Below, piece by piece: positions 1-14,600 of a stretch of DNA of 64,000 bases (its first letter is position 1; every line of letters begins with the position of its first letter). The notes under the pieces are model-generated. The model did no database searches. It saw only the letters and a list, made by a program, of their open reading frames with translations, and was not told the origin of the DNA. The position numbers and the translations under genes are program-made. Source of the stretch: Cyanoderma ruficeps. Lineage: Eukaryota; Chordata; Aves; Passeriformes; Timaliidae. The stretch is taken from assembly GCA_008694505.1 (NCBI GenBank), contig VZDJ01006028.1, forward strand, positions 1,321,097 through 1,385,096, written 5' to 3'.

Positions 1-2261
<2,261 letters not shown>

Positions 2262-3369
2262 CAGACATCTTGTAAAGACCTCACTTCCTGTTTTTCTTCT
2301 TTTTATGGTGCCTATCTGAAAAGACATCAGAGGATATTTAAGATGTTTTCTACCTGTAAGTAATGACCATTTTTAATGCTTTTTTTTGGTCCCTTTCACC
2401 TTTCAGAACAGAAAAAAAAATAGTTTGCTTCTGTTTCTTTCCACATATTTGTCCTTCCTCTTATTTTCCTCCATCTGCCAGAGTAAGGTATCGTATCAGT
2501 GAGCATCTAATACATGTTACATATTTGAACTTGGTATAAGAGCATTTTCTGATGTTGTGTCTTGAATGACTTATTATGCTATTCTACTTCAGCAATGAAA
2601 GTAGTGAGCAAAGGTCAGCCTGAGTAAAACAGGAATACATAGACAGCTAATAGATGACATCTCATTCTAAACAGGCTGTAATTCAGTCTTACTACATGTA
2701 TGCATGTATTCCAAGCATTATTATCTTATGTTAGCTGATGTTAAAACTGTTTGCTTAGCAATATTAGGGATTAGTAATTCTAATACTAAATCTACATTCT
2801 CTGTACTAAGTAAAAGACGATAGTTCTGCCTGTGGGAATGGATTAAGTTGTGGAACAGTTTGTATTACGATTTCTTTGCAGCCTACATATGCAGGTTTTT
2901 TCATCCTTTTCATCTCTCAGAATGTCTTGTGCTTGACATATGCACCATTGCTATAATATTTAGCCTGGAAAAATGTAGATCTTCCCACAGATGACTGATG
3001 GTTATTATCTTCAGAATGCCTTTCTAGAGATAGAAAGAAATCCCACTATTATTTTGGTGTCATAACTGGCTAGACAGTGCAATATATTAATAATTGTTAA
3101 GTTCTAGCTAGCATCTGATCTTTTGAAAATCTATCAATAAAAATATGTGGTAACTATACTTTGCAATTATGTGAAAACTTTGGTTTAAAGACACACGTAG
3201 ATCTATGTCACTGATGCTAATATGATTTTTTTGGCTTTTCTTTTTTATATTTCTTATATAAATTTTATATATCCTCAGCATTCTTAGCATGGATATTTGT
3301 AATTCCTGATAACTTATAACATCCTGATAATGCCTGATAACTTAGCATAGTCCTTAACATATTCTGTTA

Positions 3370-3760
3370 GGCCAGGAGACCAAACATCCTAAAGGCCTTG
3401 GAGTAGAAGGCTGGAAAACCCTACGCTATCTTGAGAAACCAAAGTACTCTCTAGAACATACTCTGTAAATTGGACATTTGGCCAGTCCAGGGGGGAATTC
3501 CATGAATGGGGGAATATCACACCATTCATCCAGGCCTCTCATTGGGGCATCTTTGTTAGATATGCTAATTTGTAAGGTCTATAAATTGTATACGCACTCT
3601 ATCGTGTGTGTGCATTGTGGCACATTCCACCTTGATGAAGTGGTGCACCATAAGATCCTTATGAAATACCATGGTAAAAACCCTTATCCCTTAACCGTGT
3701 CTGCCTCTCAATTTTTGGAGATCAGGAAAAGGCATCATCACAAGACTACTCTTTAACATT
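3370..3760 (+). mobile_element. Probable degraded LTR (endogenous retrovirus remnant)
   Basis: The block is richer in GC and in mixed codon-like sequence than its surroundings. Its order resembles an avian ERV LTR: a U3-like segment, a TATAAAT box at 3580-3586, then a GTGTGTGTGCATTGTGGCAC-like R/U5 start at about 3604, and a segment ending near AGGAAAAGGCATCATC. This matches my memory of bird LTRs in general layout, but I cannot name the family. No target duplication was identified and the borders are approximate. The + strand ORF at 3478-3756 inside it is probably incidental. Confidence 0.5.
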
Positions 3761-4280
3761 TCTGCATGAGCAGAGGTTGTGTAATGGCAGTCAGTGAAGC
3801 AGCTTGGTATGAAATTAAGTGCTCATGTCTGTCTGAAGTACAATGTGCAAGTATCCCTTTGCCTCTCACTCAGACATGCACAACAATCATCAGTGACAAA
3901 GTTTTCTTCTTAGGGCTTCTAAGGTTTAGAAGCTGAAATCTTGAAGGGGAAGAACTAATGCAATTTTGCTACAGAGCATAAAAGTATATCCATTTGATTT
4001 TGTGTAAGGGACTCTACTAGACACTTTACAACAAATTTGTACTTTTGATTTCTGGTAATAGATGAAGTAGAATATGAGCAGAAGGCATTGGATACATTCT
4101 GCATTGATCTCATACAATACTGATCAGCTTTACATTTGAACAGATATATAATAAGAATGTTATTTCTCCTAGAATTAAATCGTTCTCCTAGATTTCAAAC
4201 ATTTTTCTTGTTTTCTGTCTTATGTTGGAGATCATTATTTAGCATGGATCACCAAAACCTGGATTTATTGTCTGTTCCTA

Positions 4281-5275
4281 AGATCATAGAATCATAACAT
4301 GATTTGGGTTGGAAGAAATCTTAAAAGATCATCTAGTAAAACCCCTCTACTGTGAGAAAAGATATCTTTAACTGGATCAGGTTGCTCAGTCCTGACCTTG
4401 AGTATTTCTGGGCATGGACATCCACCACCACTCAGGGCAACCTTTTCCAGTGTTTCTCCAACCTCAGTGTCAAAAAATGTCTTCTTTATATGTAGTCTAA
4501 ACCTACCCTCTTTAAAATCATTACTCCTTGTCCTATCAAATCAGGTTCTTCTAAAAAAATCCTCTATTTCTTATAAACCTCTTTTAAGTACTGAAAGGCT
4601 TAAATGAGATCTTCACAGAGCTTTCTCTTTCCAGGCTGAACAGCCACAACTCTCTCAGCCTTTTCTCATATGAGAGATGTTTAAGCATAATCATTTTTGT
4701 GGCCCTCATCTGTACTGGGTTGAACAGGTCTTTCCTGTGTTGAGACACAGAGCTGGATGTAGCACTCCAGGTGGGGTGTCACCAGAGCAGCGCAGAGCAG
4801 AGCAGAGGGGCAGAATCCCCTCCTTTGCCCTGCTGGCCATGCTGCTTTGGATGCAGCCCAGGACACATTTGGCTTTGGGGGCCACACTATGTGAGTTCAT
4901 GTCCAGCCTCTCACCCACCAGAACCTCCAAGGGCTGCCTGGCAGGGCTGCTCTCACTCTGCTCATCCCCCAGCCTGGACTGATACAAGGGGTTGTCCTGA
5001 CCCAGGTGCAGCACCTTACACTTGGCATTTTCCACTCTCATGAGTTTTCCATGGGCCCACTTTTCAAACTTGTCCTGGTACCTCTGGATAGCATGCTATT
5101 CCTCAGGTGTGTCAATGTCACCACACATTTTGGTGTCACAACACCAAATGTTGTGACACCAATGTCACAACATTGCTGAGGGTGCCCTTTATCCCACTCT
5201 CCATGTCATGGATGAAGATGCTATGAACAGTACTGGTACCAGCAATACCAGTGCAGGATTAGTACAGGATCACTG
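4281..5275 (-). mobile_element. CR1 LINE, 3' portion, 5'-truncated, minus orientation
   Basis: It starts with the reverse complement of the CR1 terminal octamer repeat (ATCATAGAATCATA at about 4283), followed by the reverse-complemented CR1 3' UTR and the C-terminal end of the reverse-transcriptase ORF, to about 5275. Characteristic strings include GGTTGGAAG at 4309, CAGGCTGAACAGCC near 4633, GCAGCCCAGGACACATTTGG near 4853 and GACCCAGGTGCAGCACCTT near 4998. The reading frame is broken, so this is a dead copy. An inverted repeat at 5130-5162 replaces the sequence expected there (see findings). The overlapping ORFs at 4677-5043 on both strands are repeat-derived shadows. Confidence 0.93.
5130..5162. 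repeat. Perfect 14-bp inverted repeat inside the CR1 copy
   Basis: TTGGTGTCACAACA (5130-5143) and its exact reverse complement TGTTGTGACACCAA (5149-5162) flank a 5-nt loop, CCAAA. TGTCACAACA then recurs directly at 5163-5172. The usual CR1 consensus has no such palindrome at this point, so it arose after or during insertion, plausibly by template switching. Confidence 0.85.
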
Positions 5276-5498
5276 ATGAAATTCTGGAGAAGCTATGGGG
5301 AGTTTCGTAAGGAATGTTTAAAGGATTATTGGAAAATTTGGAATGAAGCTACACATTCAGCTATATTTAAGCCAGAACAGTTACCATAGCGACATTAGAG
5401 CCATGCTAAATGTAGTGCATTCTGTAATATGCTAAAATCAGCTGTGCGTTTAAATGGGAAGTTGTTCCATAGTTAAAACTAATGATCTAGGGGTGTTA

Positions 5499-5885
5499 TC
5501 ATCTAAAAATGTGACTTTTTTTGTAATTGCTCCCTTTTATTGTATCTGGCATCATGTCAACAGCTTTAGACATTAATTCTGTATTAGGAGTCACATATTC
5601 CATTAGCACGGTCTGGTAATTAGGATTGTTTTTTTCCTTTAAAGGAATACTTGCTGTAGAATAAGTGAAAAAAGACACAGCAATGAGCAATGTAAAAGCT
5701 AGGAAGAGAGCAAGAATTAAGAAAGTAATTTCAGACTGATTATTCTTTAGTGTTTTTAGTGTATGATGCAATATGTCTGGATTACCCTCCCAAAACATCA
5801 GCAAGGTTAGAAGGAGTACCAGGATGATAGCAGTAAAAACAGGATGGATGTGGGGTTTTTTTAAGTAAAAGCAATGGAAATGCAA
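5499..5885 (-). CDS. Unidentified 128-codon ORF with two hydrophobic segments (doubtful gene)
   Basis: It runs from ATG at 5885 to TGA at 5499-5501. The predicted product has a basic N-terminus (about residues 1-14), a hydrophobic stretch at about 15-32 (PVFTAIILVLLLTLLMFW), a polar 30-residue linker containing NNQS, a second hydrophobic stretch at about 53-71 (EITFLILALFLAFTLLIAVS) and a polar C-terminal tail of about 50 residues. A two-helix membrane hairpin would fit. I do not recognise a family. It lies on the strand opposite CSMD1, just beyond the truncated end of a CR1 copy. No poly-A tail, target duplication or promoter is evident. A splice-acceptor-like tract ending in ACAG occurs within it on the minus strand, which would suit an exon read from there. 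Chance occurrence in AT-rich intron is the simplest explanation; a relic or lineage-specific gene is the alternative. Confidence 0.2.
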   Translation of the reverse strand: MHFHCFYLKKPHIHPVFTAIILVLLLTLLMFWEGNPDILHHTLKTLKNNQSEITFLILALFLAFTLLIAVSFFTYSTASIPLKEKNNPNYQTVLMEYVTPNTELMSKAVDMMPDTIKGSNYKKSHIFR

Positions 5886-8800
5886 AAAGAAGTGGAATCT
5901 AAATGCTGAGGGAAAGTAATCTGTCTATAAAATATGTATATAAGAGATTTTATGTTATAGTAATTACATAGATTATTCATCTTACTCCTATATCATAGTA
6001 ATATTTTTATATTACTTATATGCCACACGTTTCTAAACCTTCTATAAGAAGCTCAGTTAATTTCCATTTTATATAGCTGATCATTGCTTTGTTTTCCAAT
6101 GTATTGATAAGGAAGAAGAGATTTGTTTACCTTTTTTTATTTTAAAAATCACTCACATGGTCCATCCTAATGGAATTACTTTATGAAAGAGTTAAGAGAT
6201 ATTATTTATTTTATGTACACAATATGGTTAGAAGTTCTAAAGCTATTCAAGGTTCATTTGTTTGGGAATTTTTTGGTTTGTTTTGAGTTGTGTTTTGTTG
6301 CTTTTTGTTTTTTTTTTAATTAAGGAGTAGTTATATAGCTGTGGATCTTGAATGAACACAGATGATCACATTTTTAATTCTGCTTTGAATCAAAAGAAGT
6401 GTCAACAGGCTTAAGAAGAGGAACATCAGTGCAAAATGAATGTTAAAGACAGAAAAATCTTGTTAATCTGTAAAAGAAGTGGAAATATCAGTTAGACTGT
6501 AGGGTGAAAGAAATCTTTTTGAAATGGAACAATTTTCTTAGTTTACTATTACATAAGGAGTTTTAGGTGCAAAATAATTTGAGTTGGTCAGCTATTGCTT
6601 GCAATGCCACAAACAGTACTTGTAGGAGCATAACAGAAAGACTGCCTCTGCTATATCTGGAGCCCATCTCCAAAGTCACCAAATGGTTGATCTTTTGGGT
6701 CTAAAGGGCTCCTTTGTTGTTAATTATAAAAACACTAAAAAAAATCTGAACATTGAATATAACTTTTAAAATACTTCCAAACATATGCCTTTACCTCCCT
6801 GCATAAGTTACATGGCACTTAAATCAAGGTTGGATCTAATGATAGTGTTAAGAAGTATCTTAAGTATCTTAGAAACCCAGACTTTAGCTGAACACAGTTT
6901 TGAGATAAAAATCTATTACTTAGGAAAAACATCCTATTGAAAATCTCTTAGTCTTTCCCAAGACTCCTCCTTGAGATGGAAGTTTGTGTTTTTTTATTAT
7001 TATTTGTTGGTTGGACAATTCACATGGGCATAGATAGGTCCAACTCAGGCTTCTTCATGTAAGTGTGAGTTGGCCATAATTTTTTACAAGATCATCAAAT
7101 TATCTTAGACTCTTGTACTGTGCATGAAAGGTAATTGTGATGCTAAAATAATTCTGCAATTATGTTTTTAATGTGAAATCCTAATTCTGAACAAATTTTG
7201 TTCAAATTTTTTTTTTCTCTTTGACCTTGTAATACTGATTTTATCTTACTGTGCTATAATTTAAACTCAAAACTAGTATCCATTACATTTCTGTCAGTAT
7301 TTACCAATGCAGGAGGATGAACTATACTTCATACTTTTTAGTCTAAATTAATTTCCTAATACTATTTAAATTTACCTTAAGGTTATTCTGACTCTCTTAT
7401 AAATCATTGCAATACCAGAGTGAAAGGCCATAAAAATGTACGTGGATGTGAGAGTGATTTGGAAGCAGCACTAATGAATTGCTATAGTCTTGGCATATAA
7501 TTTGACATAAGCACCTAGAGTCATCTGAAACTCGCTTCTCGTTTCTGTGTTAATGAATAGCTGCTATAACAGCTGGACACTATTTTGTGTTTCTTAGCTA
7601 AATTCACCAGTCCAAACACTCAGATATATTTCAAATAGTAGGATTTCAATTTGCATGCTTTCTGTCCTGTTTATAGATAAGTTGTTATCTTAATCACCAC
7701 CCTCCTTGTGAGAGGCCTATAGCAAAGTAATGCATGAGGCAATGAAGTGGCTGGATCACCTTTTTGATAGGCAGGTATGGCAGATCCAGACAGCTGAGCT
7801 GGGTGTTTAGCTCAGAAGTGCATAATTAGACAGCTAAAGAGCACCATCTATTGGTTTGCTGTTAGAAGATGTATCGATTGTGGATCGCCAATAAAGTAGT
7901 TCTATACCAGAAAAAGGCTTAGGACATACCTGTGCCAGTATAAGGCACTATTTTTTGTTTCCTTCTCCATCAGGTGAGAAAAGATATGCCATGGCCATGC
8001 AACAAAGGGAAGGCAGTTAGAGTCCAGCTTTTTCATTTGTGGAAACAATTAAATTTTTTATTAGTTTATGTGTAATTGCTTACTTTTCTAGCCTCTTTAG
8101 AGACATCATGACCATCACTCCTTTCTTTGTGTCACCAGGGAAGTTCTACAAAGTTATATGCTTGTCTTGGAGTTACTGGTAAAGGGTTCTCTTGCTGCCT
8201 ACTAGTTTTTGGAAGCTTTTACTTTTCTCTAGCTTTTAACTAGTGTTCCTCTATTAGATATTTTGGTTTGGAAACCAATAAGTATTAGCTTCTCTACTGG
8301 ATAACCTGTCTACCTGATCTGGTATGAAGTGGATTTTTAAGTAAAACAAATTGCATAGTTACCCTCAAATTCTTTTTTTTGACTTTCATGTTGCAAAATT
8401 TTCCGTTACCATGTAAAAATTACATGATCCATGGCATGTGAAAATTAGAAATAATGTTATTCAGCACTTGAACCCAATGATATTATATCATATATAATAA
8501 ATATATATAGCAGCACAAAAATGTTTCAAACTGATTTACCATAGAGCACTATTCCATTCCAAACCCCCAAGATACATTGGAAGGACAAGGAAATTTTAAG
8601 GTGAGTGGCTGATGTAGATTGTGTGCCTGTATGAAGAGCTTTTTAAGACTGAAAAATATAGTGATCCTGACAGAACACTGCAGACTTTTTAATTCATATT
8701 ACGTTTGTTTACCTTATTAGAATGAAATCTGTGTTAATTAAATACGTTTTTACGAACAGATTTCTTCCATACGTAACTCGTTCAAACTCTTGCTATAACA

Positions 8801-10066
8801 GACATCAGCAGAAGGGATTTACATATTGAAAACTGATTAAATGACAGAAAAATCCCCAAAATAGGTAATATGGCAAACACTGTGTCCCTTTAAAAGGCTC
8901 AGTGGAATACATATTTTCCCCATCTTCTGAGTCCTGTCAGTTGCTGCCTTTGGTACTGATGCTTGTCTCTCTGGGTTTCTCCTAGCTGTTTTTTGTTGGC
9001 AATACCTATGCTCCTGCTGCTCCCTTCGTTCCCACAAATGTGTCTTATTTCTGCATCCTCTCTCAGCATTTCTGCTGTGTTAAATGGTTTAAAATCTGCT
9101 AAAAGCTATCCCCAAAAAGAAAGGAAAAATCATAGTTGATCCTAGTTTCTGGTAGATAAAATGTTGAAAAACATATACCCCCAAGCATATTTTTTTTTAA
9201 AGTCAACCATGTGCTTTAGTCATAATCAAAATGGTGTATCAAAAGTTTGCAAACAAAGTGCTGAACTTGAGTTCCTGTGGAGCTGTGTGATGTTGTAGAG
9301 AATGTCTCACTGGTCTCAGAGCTGTTAAGCACAGTCTCAGAAAGGATTATCCCCACTCACGTATTAGGGAATTTATACAGAAAATTGGCAGAGTGTTTTG
9401 CATAGGACATCAGCTATGTATACTAAACATGTCATACAGGCAACTGGTGTACTCTAGTTCTAAAAGTATTGCTCTCCAGAGTCTTTTAAATTTCCCTGAG
9501 TGGGAAATAGCTAGTTTTAATTCAGTGTCTACAGCCAATTCTTATTTTTTTAAAAGCAGTTGCTAAAGTCAAATGTACTCAGATAAAGAGCTTCTTCACT
9601 CCTACTGTTTTTGATAATAAGGATTAATAAGCTGATATCACTGGTGATATATCTTGTACTTGGCTATATTTATCAAAATCATCATGTTCCAAAATGGATT
9701 TACTTCAGGCATTCAAATGCCTACTTGAAAAAATGAATTATCCACAGTTGTAAGTAAATTGTTAGCAGGCTTGGGGAAATACAGTGAACACTGCTGGATA
9801 TCTTTAGATTCTATGGAAATTAAAAAAAAAATTAAATTCTGTGGATGAGACATGTAGTGAACAGTTCACCCTCCCTGAAATTTATGTAGGAGAGAAGATG
9901 AAGCCTGACTACGGTTAAGAAAGCAATGTTGCAGGAAATTGGTATCTTAAGAGAGGGTTACATTTATTTCTACCATCCTGAGCATTGTCCTCCTTTTGCT
10001 TTCAGCATCCTAGTGGCATTTTTTTGGATTGTTTTGATACAGAGGAGCATGTCTGGTTATTGTGGT

Positions 10067-10087
10067 TTATTATTATTATTATTATTA
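10067..10087. repeat. (TTA)7 microsatellite
   Basis: Seven perfect TTA units lie in intron sequence, a candidate polymorphic marker. Confidence 0.95.
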
Positions 10088-10213
10088 GGGCTCATTCTGG
10101 TCTTCAGATGTGACTGGGGATTTCCAGTGACTGCTGATTAGTGAGAACGCTGACCAGCATACGGCTTAGCCAACCTTTGCCTCCCAGCAGGAACTACAGT
10201 GCAATAAAAAAGN

Positions 10214-10237
10214 ATATATATATATGCATATATATGT
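10214..10237. repeat. (AT)n microsatellite beside an ambiguous base
   Basis: Alternating AT with an internal GC dinucleotide follows an N at 10213. The ambiguity probably reflects sequencing or assembly trouble at the repeat. Confidence 0.85.
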
Positions 10238-11377
10238 ACATTGAGGTTAATTTAAAAAAAATAAAGAAAAAAAAGATTGTATAAAGTCCTGCTGCAGAGA
10301 CAAATCTCAATAAATATGTTTAGTTTATGATAATATCTCTCATAGAAATTTTGCAAAAGTTTTTAGGCTTGTATTTGAAGAAAGCATATCTGAAATGCAT
10401 CACTTTTCTCTTGTCATTTTTTCTTTCTAAATAATATATGTAAAATACATATTAGTATCTGTATGCATGAAAGTATGCTGAAGGCTTTGCAAGGATTTTG
10501 ACCTTAAAATAGACAGGAGGGTAAATATACTTCATGCTAATAGTAGTGGCTGAACTCATATAATCTCTTACTTGTGTTAGCTGTAAGGACACAGAGGCCG
10601 CTTAGCTGTTAACACCAGCATGTGAGTCGTGTATGAAGTGAGAAGTACAGAGACACTAAGTTGACATTTAATTCACAGAACACTATTGCTTTCTTTGCAC
10701 CTATTAATTTACAGCCTACTGTGCTGAAGAGGCATAAAGGCTTCATTCATAGCACATCACAAACTGACAGGAACATAAGAGTCAGAGAACTCACTTAAGG
10801 AAGCACTGTGACCCACAGTATAATTTTCTACTACATTTAAAAGAATGTTAAAAAGCACTATATTTTTTTAAAATTAAGCATGTGAGCATGGTTTAAATAC
10901 ATTAGAAGAGAGCTCAGATTGCTTAAAATACCACTAATTTACTATCTTTCTAAATAGATTTTATAACCCGAGGGATTCAGCATGCTCCTAAAATATCCTT
11001 TTCCTAGGTCTGTTGCATTTTTCTAGAGTATCTATAACATTAGCTTCATTTACTCACAAAATTCTTGACATTGGATTCAGGAAAATATCTTTTAACAATG
11101 AAACAGTTCATGCCAATGTAGCAAGATCAGAAACTTTTCTTAGAAATATTTATGAATTGTAAAATTTCTTGGTTTTACACAGAATCAGTCAACACAAAGC
11201 AGCCAACCTGAAGAGTAAAACAAAACATGCAGATATTTAGACTTCTGGAATGTGACATTAAATTCTTCCCCTCCCTCCCCTTTTGCCATATAGTCCTGCC
11301 AGGGATTCTAGGTTTGCATGCAATAATCACAGTAGTTCTGAAAAAATCACACCTATTCACTGATTTAAAAAAGAAAA

Positions 11378-11570
11378 AAAAACACAGCACAAAACCCCAC
11401 AAAAAACTCCAAAAAAAACAACCACAACAAAACAAACAAAAAACCCCAACTAAAACCACAAAACCAACCAAACAAAAAAACCAAAACCAAAACAAACCAA
11501 CAGCCCCGCCCCCTCCAAAAAACAACGACCCAACAAACCCCACAAGCAAACAAAAACCCAAACCAACTGG
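11378..11570. repeat. A/C-only low-complexity tract (~190 bp)
   Basis: The + strand here is almost purely A and C, with only isolated G and T, in irregular A-runs separated by C or CCCC. The minus strand is therefore G/T-only with several G3-G4 runs. The overlapping ORFs (a Lys/Pro/Gln/Thr-rich product on +, Phe/Val/Leu/Gly/Trp-rich products on -) are compositional artefacts, not genes. It is not a clean short-period tandem repeat. Confidence 0.9.
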
Positions 11571-11639
11571 AGCTTTCCAATCTATTGCTTTTGAGGTCTG
11601 GTTACTACATGAAAAGGAAAAAGTTTAATGGAGAAAATC

Positions 11640-14600
11640 TTGCTGTTAATGTGTGTCTGCATATAAATATGAAGTTTCAGCCTTGTAGAAGTAATAGAGT
11701 TCAGTTCATCTTATCAAATCACAATTAACAAAGATCAGTATTGCGACTACCCGATCAGTCTGGATAACAAAATGACAGTTATCCCCTGGACCTCAGACCA
11801 AATTCTAGTTTTGACACTGGAACCTAGTTTAGCAAAAATATCAGAAAGGAAATCAATCATGGCGTAAATTTACCTTGGCATGGGGAGTGGCCTCTTTTCC
11901 CATTAGGATCAGTGAGGATGAAGGATGGTAATTTACCAAACTGCTCTTTTAAAGAACTGTAGTTTTCTACCTTATATTGCAAATATGTTCGAATTTTAAT
12001 ATTAACTATGGCCATTTTCTAGAAGATATAGGGGGTTGTAATACATTCTTTTTGACATATGCTTTCAAACACCCAAGTACATGAAAAATTGTTCAGTAGG
12101 AATTAGCATAGTTGAATGTGTTCTTACTTTCCAGCATATAAAATTATGTCATCAATTATTCATCACATTTTAAGAGAAGAATAGAATTTTACAATGTAAA
12201 AATCAAGTATGAATATATGTCTGTTTTTTTTTTTTCCTGGATGTACTGAAAAGTGATAAAACATTACATGACAACCAATTCATTTGTTAGTAGTTTGGGT
12301 TGTTTTCTTTCCATCAATATATACCAAAGTAGACATACTCCTCCAGAAAACTCTTCCTGAATTTCCACTGCAAATTTTTTAGGCAACTACCCATTAGTTT
12401 TTTGCCTGTTTTCTCTGCTGAGATCAGTGCTGAGATCTACAGCAGCTCAGAGTACACCTGCCAATGAACCATTCTTACAGTTAATAAATATCTTGGCCCC
12501 TGGTACCTCTGTTTAGTTAGCACACAGAATACATCGATTATTTCTTTGACTCTAAAAGAATGTTAAATTGAATTTAAATAACATGTTTATTGATGACTAC
12601 TCTTTTTTAAATGCCTGCACAGTAGGCTAGTGATTTGATTTAATGGGTTTTCTGCAGAGGTCTGCACTTAGAAAAGACTGTGCTGTTATGTATCTCTGAT
12701 GTCTTAAAGTGGTAGTTACAGCACAGAGAGTTCAGATATGATGTGTAGTGGTGACTGAGATATTGTTTCTGTTTATCCAATCTCCCAGATGAACAAGGGA
12801 GAAGACAATCAGAGGGGAAGGCAATTTTGATGTGAATAAAAAAAAACCCACAAGGATTTTGCCATTTGAGCCAAGATTGTGGCAGCACCACAATGAAGAG
12901 TGAGAACTTCAGATCTAAACCATCTAAACAAAAATGGAAATATTAATCGTTCCTTTTTAAACAGTGGATGCAGATGGTCATATTAACTGAAAAACTATTC
13001 TGTATTCTGATAAGATTGGCAAATTATTCCATCCCACTTTTAATGAAGGAAGGAGAGGAGACAGAAAAAATTGCAAGTTTTTATCACCAGAGTTCATATT
13101 AGAAAAAATTAATTTTTTAGAATGATGTAATCTTAATACTAAAATATTTTGATTAGAAACAATACAGTAAAATATTATGTGAAGACTGAGTAATACAGTG
13201 GATTGTTTAATTTTAAATTTATGCAAAGTCTCATGTAGACTTACGCGAGGAGGAGACTGACCATATGTTTTTATTTTATATTCAGAGCTTTTGTAATAAG
13301 ATATTGAAAGGCAGGCTCTATTTCTGGTATTGGTCTCTATCAAGAAAAAAGACACATTTGTTTTACAACATATCCATTTTAGCACCTTTGCCTTGAAATT
13401 AGGGACAGGATCAAATTCCTGGAAAAATTATTTAGGAAGTAGCGTGTAATTTAATTCATATAACTTCAAGTAACTAAACTGCATATTTAGTTACACCACC
13501 ACAATAATCAACAGTTGTCTTCTTTAGCTGACTGAAGTGAGAGTAGTGCAGTTTACAATGCAAGCAAGAACAAAAGTAGGACGTATTCTAGCAAAACATA
13601 TACGCAGATTTATTGGACTGTCATTTGTCATCTTCCTGTGTACATAAAAATATCATTAATACTACAAAGTTAAGCACTCAAGACTAAAGAATGCCATAGT
13701 TAGTTTGAGCCACTTATTCATATTAAGTTGACATAGCTTTTTAATTATGCCATCAAATGCCCTTATTTCTAACTGTGAGATTAAATTACTGTTGTGCATT
13801 TAAAGAAACTCAGATAAGTAGAACTGCTGCTACATATGTTGAGATGAGTTGTGTGCACTATTTGGAATATTAAAGGAAAATAAAGGAATTTCTCATGATT
13901 AAAACAAATTGAGTTTCTCTTTCAAATCTGGGCCTTGTGTGTGCCTTATTCATAGAGTTGATATGTCATGGTAACTATTATCGTCAGACAAGATTCCCTC
14001 AAGGTTTTGCCAATATTGTGGTCCTCATTTCTCACATAATTGGGTTCAACTCTTTCAGCTCTTCTGTCAGCTGCAACTGCTTTGGTTGAGCCATTATGAT
14101 TATTTAAAGAAGGTCTTATAAAATTAGACCAGAAACAAAATGGAAGGAAGAGTAAAGAACTTTATTTGTAGTTCATGTGCAACCCATATATGAAGTGAAC
14201 AGACCAACCCCCAAATAAAGCCTTTATGGATTCTTATATTCATATGCAGGGAATTTAATTTCAAATCAATTCTGTGTTTATATCATGATTTAGCTTAATG
14301 ATAGACTTAAAAATTGAAAACTGATGCCAAGAATCAACTAATGTAAAAAATGCTTGTCCTCACAACCTCAGCAGTTGTAGCAGATGAAGAGGGTGTTCGA
14401 GCCCTTTGTGTGAGCTCCTCTTACCTGGTTCTCAGTACAGTATTGCAATGAACAGGGCTTTTTATAAGTGTGGTAAAGAGGTGTACACAGACTAGTATCA
14501 GACCAAAACTGGAACACTGAAGACAGACTGCTCACAGGTTTAAAAGGATGTTTGAAAAGGAGGCCTGTAATTAGAAAAGAATTTGAAGATGATTCAAAAG

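Larger units (their letters stand above)
5886..11370 (+). other. AT-rich intron, no gene recognised
   Basis: It contains short homopolymers, T/G-rich sequence at about 6263-6320, AT alternation at 8486-8512, and two microsatellites listed separately. The small ORF at 9926-10141 overlaps the (TTA)n tract and is not credible. No CR1 terminus, LTR border or RNA gene was seen. Confidence 0.55.

Noticed and set aside
3478..3756. 92-codon plus-strand ORF
   Set aside because: It sits in an LTR-like block, shows no protein-family features, and starts at a non-ATG-context position.
4677..5043. Overlapping ORFs of 68-111 codons on both strands
   Set aside because: They lie wholly within a minus-strand CR1 3' fragment and are remnants or shadows of its ORF2 end.
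11227..11628. 133-codon Lys/Pro/Gln/Thr-rich ORF and its minus-strand counterparts
   Set aside because: They are produced by the A/C-only tract, which lacks the T and G needed for stop codons on the + strand.
12978..13385. 135-codon minus-strand ORF
   Set aside because: No recognisable domain, composition typical of AT-rich noncoding DNA, and no supporting signals. Length alone is not convincing in 64 kb.
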